Source: Corallibacter vietnamensis (lineage in GTDB: Bacteria; Bacteroidota; Bacteroidia; Flavobacteriales; Flavobacteriaceae). From it: DNA of 64,000 nt. The position numbers were made by a program, and so were the translations under genes. The stretch lies in assembly GCF_039537875.1 (NCBI RefSeq), contig NZ_BAABBI010000001.1, positions 186,001 to 250,000 of the forward strand. The letters are read 5' to 3'. Under the pieces are notes generated by a model. The model worked only from the letters and a program-made list of their open reading frames with translations, made no database searches and was not told the DNA's origin. Shown here in pieces: positions 43,505 through 51,988 of this stretch. The number at the start of each line of letters is the position of its first letter. Positions within the stretch are counted from its first letter, which is position 1.

Positions 43505-44377
43505 TTATTTTAAACTATCTAAAATTTGCTGTACTTTTTCAATGTCAGCGACCTGTTGGGGTTTTAACATTGATGATTTTTTATTTAGATTGCCAATGTT
43601 CTGTCTTAAGTTTTGTTTGTTTAATCCTGTAAGAAGATTTAAGATTTCAGCTTGTTTACTATTGGATAAACTTTCAATATCAACACTTGCAAAAAATCCC
43701 AATCTATCTAACAAAACAACGATTTGATTATTTGACAATTGATCCTTTTTAACTGGTTTTTTTGAATCCACATCATCATTTAATGCCGTCAAGGTTTTTT
43801 CTTTAATCTTGTTTAGTTCTATTATAAATGCATTGGCTATTGTAAATAATGCCATTGGCAAAAAACTGATGATGCTAATTCTTAATCTTTCATAAAACAA
43901 ATTGAAACTATTTAATTCAAGCGTAGAATCACTTTGTCTTTCATGCTGGAATTTAAAAATATCATTAGTTGCTTTTTGAAGCGCCTCCTTCAATTTGTTG
44001 TCGTAGTAACAAGGTTCAGAATAATATCTTGATTTAGAATCGGTAACATCAAAGTCATTAACTATTGTGTTTAAATGTACCTTTATAGATTCAATCAACG
44101 TCTCAATAAATATTTTGACTTGCTTTTCGTTACTCGTCACAATATTTAAATTAACTTCTGTAAGTGCATTAGAGTACAGCCCTTTAAACTTATCAATTAT
44201 GGCTCTGTTCTGTTTTCTTATATCAATCAAATCCATTTCGAGATAGTCTCTTTCCTTGTAAACAATAGGTGTATAATAGAAAGGCTCCACATGCAAAACC
44301 TGTATAGGTTCTTCCAAAAGAAAATCTAAATAGTAGTTTTTAGATAAAGCTTCTAAAAATTGAGCAATGGCATTCAA
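43505..44377 (-). CDS. Unknown island protein with RteC-like C-terminus
   Basis: 290 residues, no signal peptide. The N-terminal half is helical with a hydrophobic stretch (LRISIISFLPMALFTIANAFII, about 169-190). The C-terminal about 75 residues (NNQIVVLLDRLGFFASVDIESLSNSKQAEILNLLTGLNKQNLRQNIGNL) resemble the C-terminal module, with an LTG motif, shared by RteC-like proteins beside Bacteroidota integrases. RteC itself regulates excision of conjugative transposons. Between the integrase and HTH genes, consistent with element regulation. Similarity is by eye only. Confidence 0.5.
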   Translation of the reverse strand: MNAIAQFLEALSKNYYLDFLLEEPIQVLHVEPFYYTPIVYKERDYLEMDLIDIRKQNRAIIDKFKGLYSNALTEVNLNIVTSNEKQVKIFIETLIESIKVHLNTIVNDFDVTDSKSRYYSEPCYYDNKLKEALQKATNDIFKFQHERQSDSTLELNSFNLFYERLRISIISFLPMALFTIANAFIIELNKIKEKTLTALNDDVDSKKPVKKDQLSNNQIVVLLDRLGFFASVDIESLSNSKQAEILNLLTGLNKQNLRQNIGNLNKKSSMLKPQQVADIEKVQQILDSLK

Positions 44378-44435
44378 TGGCGGTTAGTCGTCTTAAATTA
44401 AATATGGATAAATATAGTTAAATTGAAGTAATAGA

Positions 44436-45749
44436 CTACACATTAAAAAAACCACTTTTAATAATGTGTGATGCTCTTTCTTGATTTTTAATGCGGATGT
44501 ATTTATAAAATTCCTTCTCGGTAGTATGACCACTAAACAGCATAATATCAAACACACTCATACCTGCTTTGTACTTATTGGTGCAAAAACTTCTTCTTGC
44601 TGTATGGGATTTGATGAGGTCATATTTTGGAATCATTTCGGTTTGATATATGCCACCTTTCGTATATTCGCACTTAATAAGATCGTCCCATTCCAACATT
44701 TGCCCAACTTGCTTGATATTCTCGTTTAAATCTTGCTCCAAGATTTTGGTTGGTGGATGGCCGCTATAACGACTATCCATAATATCTTGCATTTCTTTTG
44801 TAATAGGGCAATGTACTATTCTACTATGCTTACGGTTTTTCTTTTGACGTATTTTGAAACATTTATAACCACCTATAACGACTATATCTTCACTTTTCAA
44901 ACCATTGTAATCACTAATTCTTTGCCCTGTGTAGCATCCCATTAAAAACACATCCCTGGCATGTTCAAGTTCTGGATATTTTGACAAATCATGCTCATAC
45001 ATTTTCTTGATTTCATCATCGGTTAAATAAATCTCGGTTGTAATTTCCTTTTTAACCTTAAAATCATCGCTCTTAAATCGTTGATTGGTTGTATAACCCT
45101 CAATGAGCGCATAGTTTAAAAATGTTTTTATTGTTTTGAGGTGTTTACCTATAGTATTCAATGAGTAGTTATTGGCTTCCATGAACCTATTAAACTTATT
45201 ATAAAATGACATATCAATAAATTCAAACATCAGTGTTTCATTGTAGTGCCTTTGATATTCTTCTAAACGCTTTTTAGTTTGCTTATAGGACCTTATTGTT
45301 ATTTTGGATATTTCGCCCTCCTTGGTTTCTATAAACTCGTTAATTACCTCAAAAAAGGACATCCCTTTTTTATCCTTAACCTTATGTGGAGTTACCTTAT
45401 TTGTTTTCACATCCAATGCGTACTTTAAAAGATGTTTAGGCACTACGTCGTACTCACCTGACAGTTCATTGTACTTTTTATTAATAAACTTCTCTAAATC
45501 GCTCAAATGGCCGTTAACTTCATCCTTGTTGGTGATTCCTACCTTGTTTTTTATACGTTGCTTATTAAAATCCCAATCATCAAAGCAGCTTTTGTAACCG
45601 CTTGAATATTTGAATTTGTTTTTACCATAGGTAAAGTGAAGATAGATTAAGCTTTGTTTCTTCTTATTTTTCTGTAAGTTTGTATTCGAGTCCTTGAATG
45701 CAAATCTGACAGTTCCTTTAGACCTCTCAATTATAGTACTCATAAGCAT
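44436..45749 (-). CDS. Tyrosine recombinase (island integrase)
   Basis: 437-residue site-specific recombinase catalysing tRNA-Phe integration. N-terminal Arm-DNA-binding domain (about 1-75, KKKQSLIYLHFTYGKNKFKYSSG), SAM-like core-binding domain (about 130-220), and the catalytic domain with Arg277 (GCYTGQRISDY), His382/Arg385 (SHTARRSF), His408 (LFSGHTT) and nucleophile Tyr415. All residues of the R-H-R-H-Y set are present. The true start may be the ATG two codons later (MSTIIERS). The GGGTKCAA pair lies 27-46 bp upstream, in its likely promoter. Confidence 0.96.
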   Translation of the reverse strand: MLMSTIIERSKGTVRFAFKDSNTNLQKNKKKQSLIYLHFTYGKNKFKYSSGYKSCFDDWDFNKQRIKNKVGITNKDEVNGHLSDLEKFINKKYNELSGEYDVVPKHLLKYALDVKTNKVTPHKVKDKKGMSFFEVINEFIETKEGEISKITIRSYKQTKKRLEEYQRHYNETLMFEFIDMSFYNKFNRFMEANNYSLNTIGKHLKTIKTFLNYALIEGYTTNQRFKSDDFKVKKEITTEIYLTDDEIKKMYEHDLSKYPELEHARDVFLMGCYTGQRISDYNGLKSEDIVVIGGYKCFKIRQKKNRKHSRIVHCPITKEMQDIMDSRYSGHPPTKILEQDLNENIKQVGQMLEWDDLIKCEYTKGGIYQTEMIPKYDLIKSHTARRSFCTNKYKAGMSVFDIMLFSGHTTEKEFYKYIRIKNQERASHIIKSGFFNV

Positions 45750-45775
45750 TTGTTTATACTACAAGATACAAAAAA

Positions 45776-45795
45776 GGGTTCAAAATAGGGTGCAA
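45776..45795 (+). repeat. Right paired GGGTKCAA sites (candidate recombinase arm sites)
   Basis: GGGTTCAA (45776-45783) and GGGTGCAA (45788-45795), 12 bp apart. The same two words as at the left end, in swapped order and the same direction, just upstream of the integrase start. Confidence 0.6.
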
Positions 45796-45924
45796 TTAAA
45801 CCCTTATTTATAAACAATTTACTTGATTAAATTTTAAATAAAAGATACAAACAATTCTTATTTTATAGGCTTTTAAAGAGGTTTTAGGTAAAAATGAAAA
45901 GAAACGACAAAGTTAAAAATAGTA

Positions 45925-45939
45925 CTGGAGGCACCACCA
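45925..45939 (+). repeat. attR: 15-bp direct repeat
   Basis: Identical to tRNA-Phe bases 62-76 at 30601-30615. The preceding bases (AAAAATAGTA) do not continue the tRNA, so this is the displaced genomic end of the target. Confidence 0.9.
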
Positions 45940-45943
45940 CTAA

Positions 45944-45972
45944 AAACCCGAACAATTTGTTCGGGTTTTTTG
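45944..45972. terminator. Original tRNA-Phe terminator, also serving the GT2 gene
   Basis: Long perfect stem AACCCGAACAA/TTGTTCGGGTT flanked by A- and T-tracts on both sides, so it works in both directions. It lies 4 bases after attR, the position of the native tRNA-Phe terminator before island insertion. Confidence 0.88.
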
Positions 45973-45978
45973 GTTTTA

Positions 45979-46689
45979 TTACTTTACTAATTTATAATTT
46001 ATATAGCGCTTTTTCATCCACAGAAAAACAAAACAATCAATAAAAGGTCCTAATATTCTATTACTTAAACCAAATTTGGACTTACCTGCTATTCTTGAAA
46101 AATGTAATATAGGCACCTGTTTCACACGGCCGTTTTGCAATAAAATAAGCGCTGGTAAAAACCTATGTAAACCGCTAAACATTGGGATTTTTTTCGCACA
46201 AGATGTTCTAATGATTTTTAACGGACAACCAGTATCATCCATATCATCATGAGTAAATAACTTTCTAAACGCATTAGCTATTTTAGAAGACAGTGCTTTT
46301 ACGTATGTGTCTTTACGATTAACTCTAACTCCGGTTACTAAATCAAAGTCTTCTACATAAGGTAGTAATAAGTTAAAATCTTTGGGTGTAGTTTGTAAAT
46401 CAGCATCTATATACCCTAGCAATTCTGTATCTACATAATCAAAACCTGCTTTTAGAGCCGCACTCAAACCAAAGTTTTCACTAAACGCAATAAAAGAAAA
46501 TTCTGAATTTCTATCACAAATTTCAGTCAAAAGAGATTGACTTCCATCTGTAGAGCCATCATCTACAAAAAGCACTTTTGATGCAAAACTGGTTGTTTTT
46601 ACAAACTCTAAAAGCGCTTTTTCTAATCGTAACAAATTATCTTTTTCATTATATACTGGTACAACGATAGTAAACACATGCTTAACCAT
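45979..46689 (-). CDS. GT2 glycosyltransferase, DPM1/polyprenol-phosphate type
   Basis: About 236 residues. The GT-A fold shows FTIVVPVYNEKDNLLRLEKAL, the first Asp motif VDDGSTDGS, and GYIDADLQTTPKDF, the DxD-like site. MDDTGCPLKIIRTSC and PILHFSRIAGKSKFGLSN are typical of dolichol/undecaprenyl-phosphate sugar transferases, though no TM tail follows. I start at 46689 (MVKHVFTIVVPVYNE) because the longer frame to 46719 approaches the neighbouring terminator. Monocistronic, between terminators. Confidence 0.9.
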   Translation of the reverse strand: MVKHVFTIVVPVYNEKDNLLRLEKALLEFVKTTSFASKVLFVDDGSTDGSQSLLTEICDRNSEFSFIAFSENFGLSAALKAGFDYVDTELLGYIDADLQTTPKDFNLLLPYVEDFDLVTGVRVNRKDTYVKALSSKIANAFRKLFTHDDMDDTGCPLKIIRTSCAKKIPMFSGLHRFLPALILLQNGRVKQVPILHFSRIAGKSKFGLSNRILGPFIDCFVFLWMKKRYINYKLVK

Positions 46690-46723
46690 AAACTGCAATT
46701 TTACTGATGAAAATAACAAAAAA

Positions 46724-46745
46724 AGCCGAACAACCTTGTTCGACT
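46724..46745 (-). terminator. Terminator of the thiol peroxidase-like gene
   Basis: On the minus strand AGTCGAACAA pairs with TTGTTCGGCT (one mismatch) and is followed by TTTTTTTG; 30 bp after the stop codon. Confidence 0.85.
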
Positions 46746-46775
46746 TTTTTTAAATAAAATTTCCATTATTAGATA

Positions 46776-47387
46776 TTACATATCGTCTTTCAATGCTTTT
46801 AAAGCTGAAAGTAATAAAGACTCGCTTAATCTAACTTTGTAGTTAGGATTTATATACTCAAACAAAATTTCTCCTGAAGTATTAAGAACCATCACTGTAG
46901 GCACTGGCAAAATATCTGTTGCATCCATTTTTGTTTTTTTCTTGATATACATTTTTGCCATACTTGGCGTTTCAAAACCAATACCTATATCTTGAATAAG
47001 TTTTGCCTCTGGATCAGAATACAGACTATATGCTACATTATCCTCTTGCATTGTCGGTTTTAAGTTTTTGTAATTATCAGGACTTATTGCAATAATTTGA
47101 TAACCTAATTCTAAAATTTTAGATTCAGATTCTGACAACCCAGATAATTGCGCATTACAATAAGGACACCATCCGCCTCGATAAAAAACTAATACTGTTG
47201 GCTTTTCTTTTATTACTGATTTTAGCGTTAATTTATTTCCATCAGGGTCAATAAGAGTTGCTTCAGGAACACGCTCTCCTATTAATAACGGACTAACATC
47301 TTCAGCATTGCTAGGCACTTGAGCATTTATAGTGTTGACTGCTGTAACTGCAATAAATGCGAATAAAATTAAAATTTTGTTTGTCAT
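46776..47387 (-). CDS. Exported AhpC/TSA (peroxiredoxin-like) thiol protein
   Basis: 203 residues: signal peptide (MTNKILILFAFIAVTAVNTINAQ), then a peroxiredoxin/TlpA-like domain with FYRGGWCPYCNAQLSGL (Cys74/Cys77), a CxxC in the peroxidatic position. It reads divergently from the arsenosugar genes with 166 bp between, a shared-regulation arrangement. A thiol peroxidase or reductase role in the periplasm is expected; a link to arsenic metabolism is inferred only from position. Confidence 0.85.
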   Translation of the reverse strand: MTNKILILFAFIAVTAVNTINAQVPSNAEDVSPLLIGERVPEATLIDPDGNKLTLKSVIKEKPTVLVFYRGGWCPYCNAQLSGLSESESKILELGYQIIAISPDNYKNLKPTMQEDNVAYSLYSDPEAKLIQDIGIGFETPSMAKMYIKKKTKMDATDILPVPTVMVLNTSGEILFEYINPNYKVRLSESLLLSALKALKDDM

Positions 47388-47510
47388 AATTTCTTGTTTT
47401 ACGTTTTGGTCACCCCCTTTTTTAAAACCTTACAACAAAAACACAATTATAACTTCTTTCTTTATATTTTATGTAATATTTAATAAAACTAACCGACATA
47501 AATCTGTATA

Positions 47511-47524
47511 TTGACATATTTCAA
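47511..47524. promoter_or_regulatory. CRP/FNR-like palindrome in the divergent arsenosugar intergenic region
   Basis: TTGACATATTTCAA, resembling TTGAT-N4-ATCAA with two changes, 30 bp before the AhpD-like start. No ArsR or CRP gene lies nearby to support it. Confidence 0.3.
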
Positions 47525-47553
47525 GAACATTTAAAACCACAACAAAAGGCATT

Positions 47554-47889
47554 ATGCAAAAAACTTATTACGACCCTACAGACTTAAGAAAATTTAGTAA
47601 AATCACCGAATGGAGTGAAGAACTTGGTAACAAATTTTTTGAGTATTACGGTAAAGTATTTGAGGAAGGCGCTTTAACCGCCCGCGAGAAATCACTCATT
47701 GCTTTAGCTGTTGCACATACAGAACAATGTCCTTATTGCATTGACGCCTACACCAAAGACGGCCTACAACGCGGTGTTACCAAAGAAGAAATGATGGAGG
47801 CTATACATGTTGGCGCTGCCATAAAAAGCGGTGCAACACTTGTGCATGGTGTACAAATGATGAATAAGGTTAATAAATTAGATGGTTAA
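47554..47889 (+). CDS. Arsenosugar biosynthesis-associated AhpD-like protein
   Basis: 111-residue carboxymuconolactone decarboxylase/AhpD-fold protein with the redox pair Cys59/Cys62 (EQCPYCIDAY) and downstream helix KDGLQRGVTKEEMMEAIHVGAAIKSGATLVHG. The N-terminus MQKTYYDPTDLRKFSKI is characteristic of the arsenosugar-associated peroxidase-like family. Precedes arsS by 52 bp. Role proposed: thiol redox support of arsenic intermediates. Confidence 0.85.
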   Translation: MQKTYYDPTDLRKFSKITEWSEELGNKFFEYYGKVFEEGALTAREKSLIALAVAHTEQCPYCIDAYTKDGLQRGVTKEEMMEAIHVGAAIKSGATLVHGVQMMNKVNKLDG

Positions 47890-47941
47890 AACAAAACCAG
47901 CTACAACGATTTATCGTAACTATTATACACAAACATAGCAC

Positions 47942-48994
47942 ATGTTAAAATCCTTAAAAAAACGCGAAAGCAGTTTAGCCAACAGCAAAAAACAACTCGA
48001 AATTTTATCGAATGGTATTTTTCAAAATGGTGAATTACCAACTTTTGCAAAAAAAATTGCCGAAACTAGTCAGTTTCCATTAAAAGCCAAAAAACTAGAA
48101 ATACTACAAATAAATGTTGGATATATGTGCAACCAAGTTTGTGACCATTGTCATGTAGACGCAGGTCCAGACCGAAAGGAAATAATGACGCGAAAAACCA
48201 TGCAACAATGCTTAGACGTTATTAAAAACACTGGCGCACATACTTTAGATTTAACTGGTGGAGCTCCAGAAATGAATCCAAACTTTAGATGGTTTGTAGA
48301 AGAAGCCTCTAAAGTAGGTATAAAAGATTTTATTGTACGCTCTAACCTTACCATTATTAGAGCTAATAAGAAGTATTATGATTTACCAGATTTTTTTAAA
48401 AAATATAATGTGCATGTGGTAAGCTCTATGCCCCATTGGACACGTGGAAAAACGGATAAACAAAGAGGCAATGGTGTTTTTGACAAATCTATAAAAGCAT
48501 TACAAGAGCTTAATAGCGTTGGTTACGGTTTACCAGATAGCGATTTACGTTTAGACTTGGTTTATAATCCTTCAGGTGCGTTTTTACCAGGTGATCAAGC
48601 ATCCATGGAGAAAGACTTTAAAAAAGCTCTAATGGAAGATTTTAACATTCAGTTCCACAACTTATTTGCCATAACAAACTTACCTATAAGTCGTTTTTTA
48701 GACTTTTTAATTGCTTCAGAAAATTACGAAGACTACATGTATCAATTAGTAGATGCCTACAACCCTTCAGCCGTTGCTAATGTCATGTGTACAAACACCC
48801 TTTCTGTAAGTTGGGACGGCTATCTATACGATTGTGATTTTAATCAAATGCTTACATTACCTGTTAATAGTAAGGTGAAACATATTTCAGAATTTAACGA
48901 AAAAGCACTAGAAGGTAGAGATATTGTTATTTCTCAACATTGCTACGGTTGTACAGCTGGAGCTGGCAGTAGTTGTCAAGGAAATATAATTTAA
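47942..48994 (+). CDS. arsS: Arsenosugar biosynthesis radical SAM protein ArsS
   Basis: 350 residues. Radical SAM cluster CNQVCDHC (Cys63, Cys67, Cys70) in the CX3CX2C form, SAM-binding DLTGGAPEMNP, and at the C-terminus CYGCTAGAGSSC (Cys334, Cys337, Cys345), ligands for an auxiliary cluster. ArsS is thought to transfer a 5'-deoxyadenosyl group to dimethylarsenite, making the arsenosugar scaffold. Central to the locus; the rhodanese starts 7 bp later. Confidence 0.93.
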   Translation: MLKSLKKRESSLANSKKQLEILSNGIFQNGELPTFAKKIAETSQFPLKAKKLEILQINVGYMCNQVCDHCHVDAGPDRKEIMTRKTMQQCLDVIKNTGAHTLDLTGGAPEMNPNFRWFVEEASKVGIKDFIVRSNLTIIRANKKYYDLPDFFKKYNVHVVSSMPHWTRGKTDKQRGNGVFDKSIKALQELNSVGYGLPDSDLRLDLVYNPSGAFLPGDQASMEKDFKKALMEDFNIQFHNLFAITNLPISRFLDFLIASENYEDYMYQLVDAYNPSAVANVMCTNTLSVSWDGYLYDCDFNQMLTLPVNSKVKHISEFNEKALEGRDIVISQHCYGCTAGAGSSCQGNII

Positions 48995-49001
48995 GTAACT
49001 T

Positions 49002-49499
49002 ATGAGGCATTTATGTTTTTACATAGCATTCCTAATACTTTCTGCTCAAATAGCAAATGCTCAAGAGTCATTATCAGAATTATTGCAGCGTTACAATACA
49101 AAAAAAATCTCTTATATCACTGCAAAAGAACTTGCTATGCCTAAAACAGAAGCTATTATTTTAGACGCTCGGGAATTTAAAGAGTATAAAGTAAGTCACT
49201 TAAAAAAAGCCATTCACATCGGCTACAGTAACTTTAAAAAAAATATTTTACAAGAAAAAAACATCCAAAAAGAGCAATTAATTGTTGTGTATTGCTCAAT
49301 TGGTATACGATCTGAACATATCGCTTTAAAGCTTAAAAAAATGGGGTATACAAATGTTTACAACCTTTATGGTGGTATTTTTGAATGGAAAAATAATGAA
49401 TTACCTGTTTACGACATAAAAAATCAAGAAACTGAAAATGTTCATACATTTTCAAAACAATGGAGTAAATGGCTTAAAACAGGCAATAAAATATACTAA
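49002..49499 (+). CDS. Exported rhodanese-like protein
   Basis: 165 residues: signal peptide (MRHLCFYIAFLILSAQIANAQ), then a rhodanese domain with LDAREFKEYKVSHLKKAIHIGY and the catalytic loop VVYCSIGIRS (Cys98). Sulfur carrier or thiol-arsenic handling is plausible. Lies between arsS and an arsenosugar glycosyltransferase with 7- and 23-bp gaps, so in the same operon. Confidence 0.88.
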   Translation: MRHLCFYIAFLILSAQIANAQESLSELLQRYNTKKISYITAKELAMPKTEAIILDAREFKEYKVSHLKKAIHIGYSNFKKNILQEKNIQKEQLIVVYCSIGIRSEHIALKLKKMGYTNVYNLYGGIFEWKNNELPVYDIKNQETENVHTFSKQWSKWLKTGNKIY

Positions 49500-49522
49500 T
49501 TAATCAAATACCAAAATAAATA

Positions 49523-50212
49523 ATGGGGTTATTAAGTTCTAAAGACACAAAAAACAATGATGAACTAGCTTACAATTTTCATTTTCCTACTTCAAAAAGT
49601 GCGCTTATTATATTTACAAAAAACCCTGAACTTGGTAAATGCAAAACAAGACTTGCCAAAACTATTGGCAATGAAGCTGCGCTTCATGTTTATACCCTTT
49701 TATTAAAACACACAGCAAAAATCACTACACCAATAAAGACTGATAAATTTGTTTTTTACTCCAATAAAATATTACATAACGATTTCTGGGATGAAAATAT
49801 TTTTAAAAAACGACTACAACAAGGGCACAATCTAGGAGAACGTATGGAAAACGCATTTTTAGAACTGTTTCAATCAGGATACGAAAAAATAATAATTATT
49901 GGTAGTGACTTATATGATTTAACTTCAGAGGTTATTAATGTTGCTTTTGAAACATTAAACAATCACGACCATGTTATTGGTCCAGCTACAGATGGCGGCT
50001 ACTATCTTTTAGGCATGAAATCGCCACACCCTACCATATTCAAAAACAAACAATGGAGTACTGCATCTATTTACAAAGACACTTTAAATGATTTAAAACA
50101 GAACACAGTTTATATCTTAAAAAAATTAAATGACATTGATACTTTTGAAGATTTAAAAGCACACAACAAACTAATAAACGCAATACCTAGAAATTATGAT
50201 AAAACATATTAA
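49523..50212 (+). CDS. TIGR04282-type arsenosugar biosynthesis glycosyltransferase
   Basis: 229-residue GT-A protein of the CofC-like/TIGR04282 group: KSALIIFTKNPELGKCKTRLAKTIG near the N-terminus, then IIIGSDLYDLTSEVI and GPATDGGYYLLGMKSP. Annotated families of this type co-occur with ArsS/ArsM; they are proposed to attach or process the sugar part. Its 3' end overlaps the nucleoside phosphorylase gene by 17 bp. Confidence 0.85.
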   Translation: MGLLSSKDTKNNDELAYNFHFPTSKSALIIFTKNPELGKCKTRLAKTIGNEAALHVYTLLLKHTAKITTPIKTDKFVFYSNKILHNDFWDENIFKKRLQQGHNLGERMENAFLELFQSGYEKIIIIGSDLYDLTSEVINVAFETLNNHDHVIGPATDGGYYLLGMKSPHPTIFKNKQWSTASIYKDTLNDLKQNTVYILKKLNDIDTFEDLKAHNKLINAIPRNYDKTY

Positions 50213-51008
50213 AGAAACTACTGAATATTTACAGAGCAAAGGGTTCAACAAACCCGAAATAGGCATTATTCTTGGCACTGGATTAGGACAACTTATTGAT
50301 GATGTAACTATTACTAAAGAAATAAGTTATAACCATATCCCAAGCTTCCCTACAGCAACTGTAGAGTTTCATAAAGGAAAATTAATTTATGGTAAATTAG
50401 AAGGTAAAACCGTTGTAGTCATGCAAGGGCGATTTCATTTATATGAAGGTTACACTTTACAGGACATTACATATCCTGTTCGTATCATGAAAGAATTAGG
50501 CATCAAAACGCTTTTGGTTTCTAACGCTTCTGGAGCTATCAATTCTAATTTTAAAAAAGGAGAACTTATGCTTATTGAAGACCACATTAACCTTCAAGGA
50601 AGCTCTCCATTAGCATTTAAAGGTGTTGAACATTTAGGAGAACGCTTTGTTGATATGAGCCAGCCTTATGATACTGAATTAAATTCAAAATTTGAAACCA
50701 TAGCCAATACTAATAACATTAAACTTCACAAAGGAGTTTATGCAAGTGTTGTTGGCCCTCAATTAGAAACCAGAGCAGAATACCGAATGCTAAAAACAAT
50801 TGGTGCTGACGCCGTAGGCATGAGTACTGTTCCAGAAATTATAGTTGCTAATCATTTAAACTTAAAAGTAGCAGCCGTTTCAGTTTTAACAGATGAATGC
50901 GATCCTGATAATTTAAAACCTGTAAGCGTTGAAGAAATTATTGCAATGGCAAACAAAGCCGAACCTCAACTTGCTAAATTATTTAGAGAATTAATAAAAA
51001 ACTTATAA
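50196..51008 (+). CDS. Purine-nucleoside phosphorylase
   Basis: 270 residues, class I trimeric PNP length. Motifs: IGIILGTGLGQL, VVVMQGRFHLYEGYT (phosphate/purine binding), LLVSNASGAINSNFKKGELMLIEDHINL, and VVGPQLETRAEYRMLKTIGADAVGMSTVPE. In the arsenosugar operon it may split the adenosyl-arsenic intermediate to release adenine; it could equally serve purine salvage. Its stop overlaps the ArsM start by 1 bp (TAATG). Confidence 0.94.
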   Translation: MIKHIKETTEYLQSKGFNKPEIGIILGTGLGQLIDDVTITKEISYNHIPSFPTATVEFHKGKLIYGKLEGKTVVVMQGRFHLYEGYTLQDITYPVRIMKELGIKTLLVSNASGAINSNFKKGELMLIEDHINLQGSSPLAFKGVEHLGERFVDMSQPYDTELNSKFETIANTNNIKLHKGVYASVVGPQLETRAEYRMLKTIGADAVGMSTVPEIIVANHLNLKVAAVSVLTDECDPDNLKPVSVEEIIAMANKAEPQLAKLFRELIKNL

Positions 51009-51976
51009 TGAGCTATCTAGAAACCACTCGCAATGTATACAAAGAAGCCGCACTCACTCCAGACGTAGGCCTTTGTTGCACAACAAACCCTATTTGGGAA
51101 CTACCCGGTTTAAAAATCCCAAAAATCATGCAGGAAATGAATTATGGATGTGGATCTACAGTTCATGCTCGAGATTTAACTAATAACCCTAAAATGCTAT
51201 ATGTGGGTGTTGGTGGCGGCATGGAACTGTTGCAGTTTGCTTATTTCAACAGAACTAAAAATGGAGTAATAGGCATTGACATTGTTGATGAAATGTTAGA
51301 AGCTTCTCGTAAGAATTTTAAAATTGCTGAAACACAAAACAAGTGGTTTAAATCAGAATTTATCGACTTAAAAAAAGGAGATGCAATGAATCTTCCCGTA
51401 AAAGACAACAGCATTGATGTAGCTGCTCAAAATTGTTTATTCAATATCTTTAAAGCAGATGACCTAAAAAAAGCAATTGCAGAAATGTACCGCGTTTTAA
51501 AACCTCATGGAAAACTAGTAATGAGCGACCCTATTTGCGAGCAACCTATGAACGATGACTTGAGAAACAACGAACAATTAAGAGCCTTATGTTTAAGTGG
51601 TAGTTTACCCATTTCAGAATACATAAAAACTCTAACCGATACAGGTTTTGGTACTATAGAAATAAGAGCAAGAAAACCCTATAGAATTTTAGATCCTAAA
51701 CATTACCCAACAAACGAATTGATTTATATTGAATCTATAGAAGTAGCTGCAATTAAAGATCCGATGCCTAAAGATGGACCTTGCGTATTTACAGGAAAAA
51801 CCGCTATTTATTATGGCGCTAATGATTATTTTGATGACAATGCTGGACATATCCTTTTAAAAAATCAACCGTTAGCGGTGTGTGACAAAACAGCTAGCGC
51901 TTTAGCCTCTCTAAATAGAAATGATATTTTCATAAGTAAATCTACCTATCATTACGATGGTGGAGGCTGCTGCTAA
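51008..51976 (+). CDS. arsM: Arsenosugar biosynthesis arsenite methyltransferase ArsM
   Basis: SAM-dependent arsenite methyltransferase, 322 residues. VGVGGGMELLQFAY is the SAM site and DNSIDVAAQNCLFN the motif after it. Cysteines expected to bind As(III) are visible: Cys23-Cys24 (GLCCTTNP), Cys48 (NYGCGS), and the terminal GGGCC pair (321-322). It methylates arsenite to the dimethyl form used by ArsS. The C-terminal CC is not usual in short ArsM proteins and marks the arsenosugar subtype. Confidence 0.92.
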   Translation: MSYLETTRNVYKEAALTPDVGLCCTTNPIWELPGLKIPKIMQEMNYGCGSTVHARDLTNNPKMLYVGVGGGMELLQFAYFNRTKNGVIGIDIVDEMLEASRKNFKIAETQNKWFKSEFIDLKKGDAMNLPVKDNSIDVAAQNCLFNIFKADDLKKAIAEMYRVLKPHGKLVMSDPICEQPMNDDLRNNEQLRALCLSGSLPISEYIKTLTDTGFGTIEIRARKPYRILDPKHYPTNELIYIESIEVAAIKDPMPKDGPCVFTGKTAIYYGANDYFDDNAGHILLKNQPLAVCDKTASALASLNRNDIFISKSTYHYDGGGCC

Positions 51977-51988
51977 ACGACCTAATTT

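Larger units (their letters stand above)
30601..45939. mobile_element. 15.3-kb integrative genomic island at tRNA-Phe with defence cargo
   Basis: Bounded by identical 15-bp repeats, with a tyrosine recombinase 175 bp from the right repeat and recombinase-arm-like repeats inside each end. Gene content differs sharply from the flanking housekeeping genes: type I restriction-modification, Abi_2, TAC module, Rep-like protein, several HTH proteins and RteC-like and DUF6266 genes. No conjugation genes (relaxase, VirB4, TraG) are visible, so it is at most mobilisable or phage-satellite-like. Excision would regenerate tRNA-Phe followed by the terminator at 45944. Confidence 0.88.

Noticed and set aside
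50236..50250. GGGTTCAA word outside the island as another arm site
   Set aside because: Single copy inside the PNP coding sequence without a 12-bp partner.
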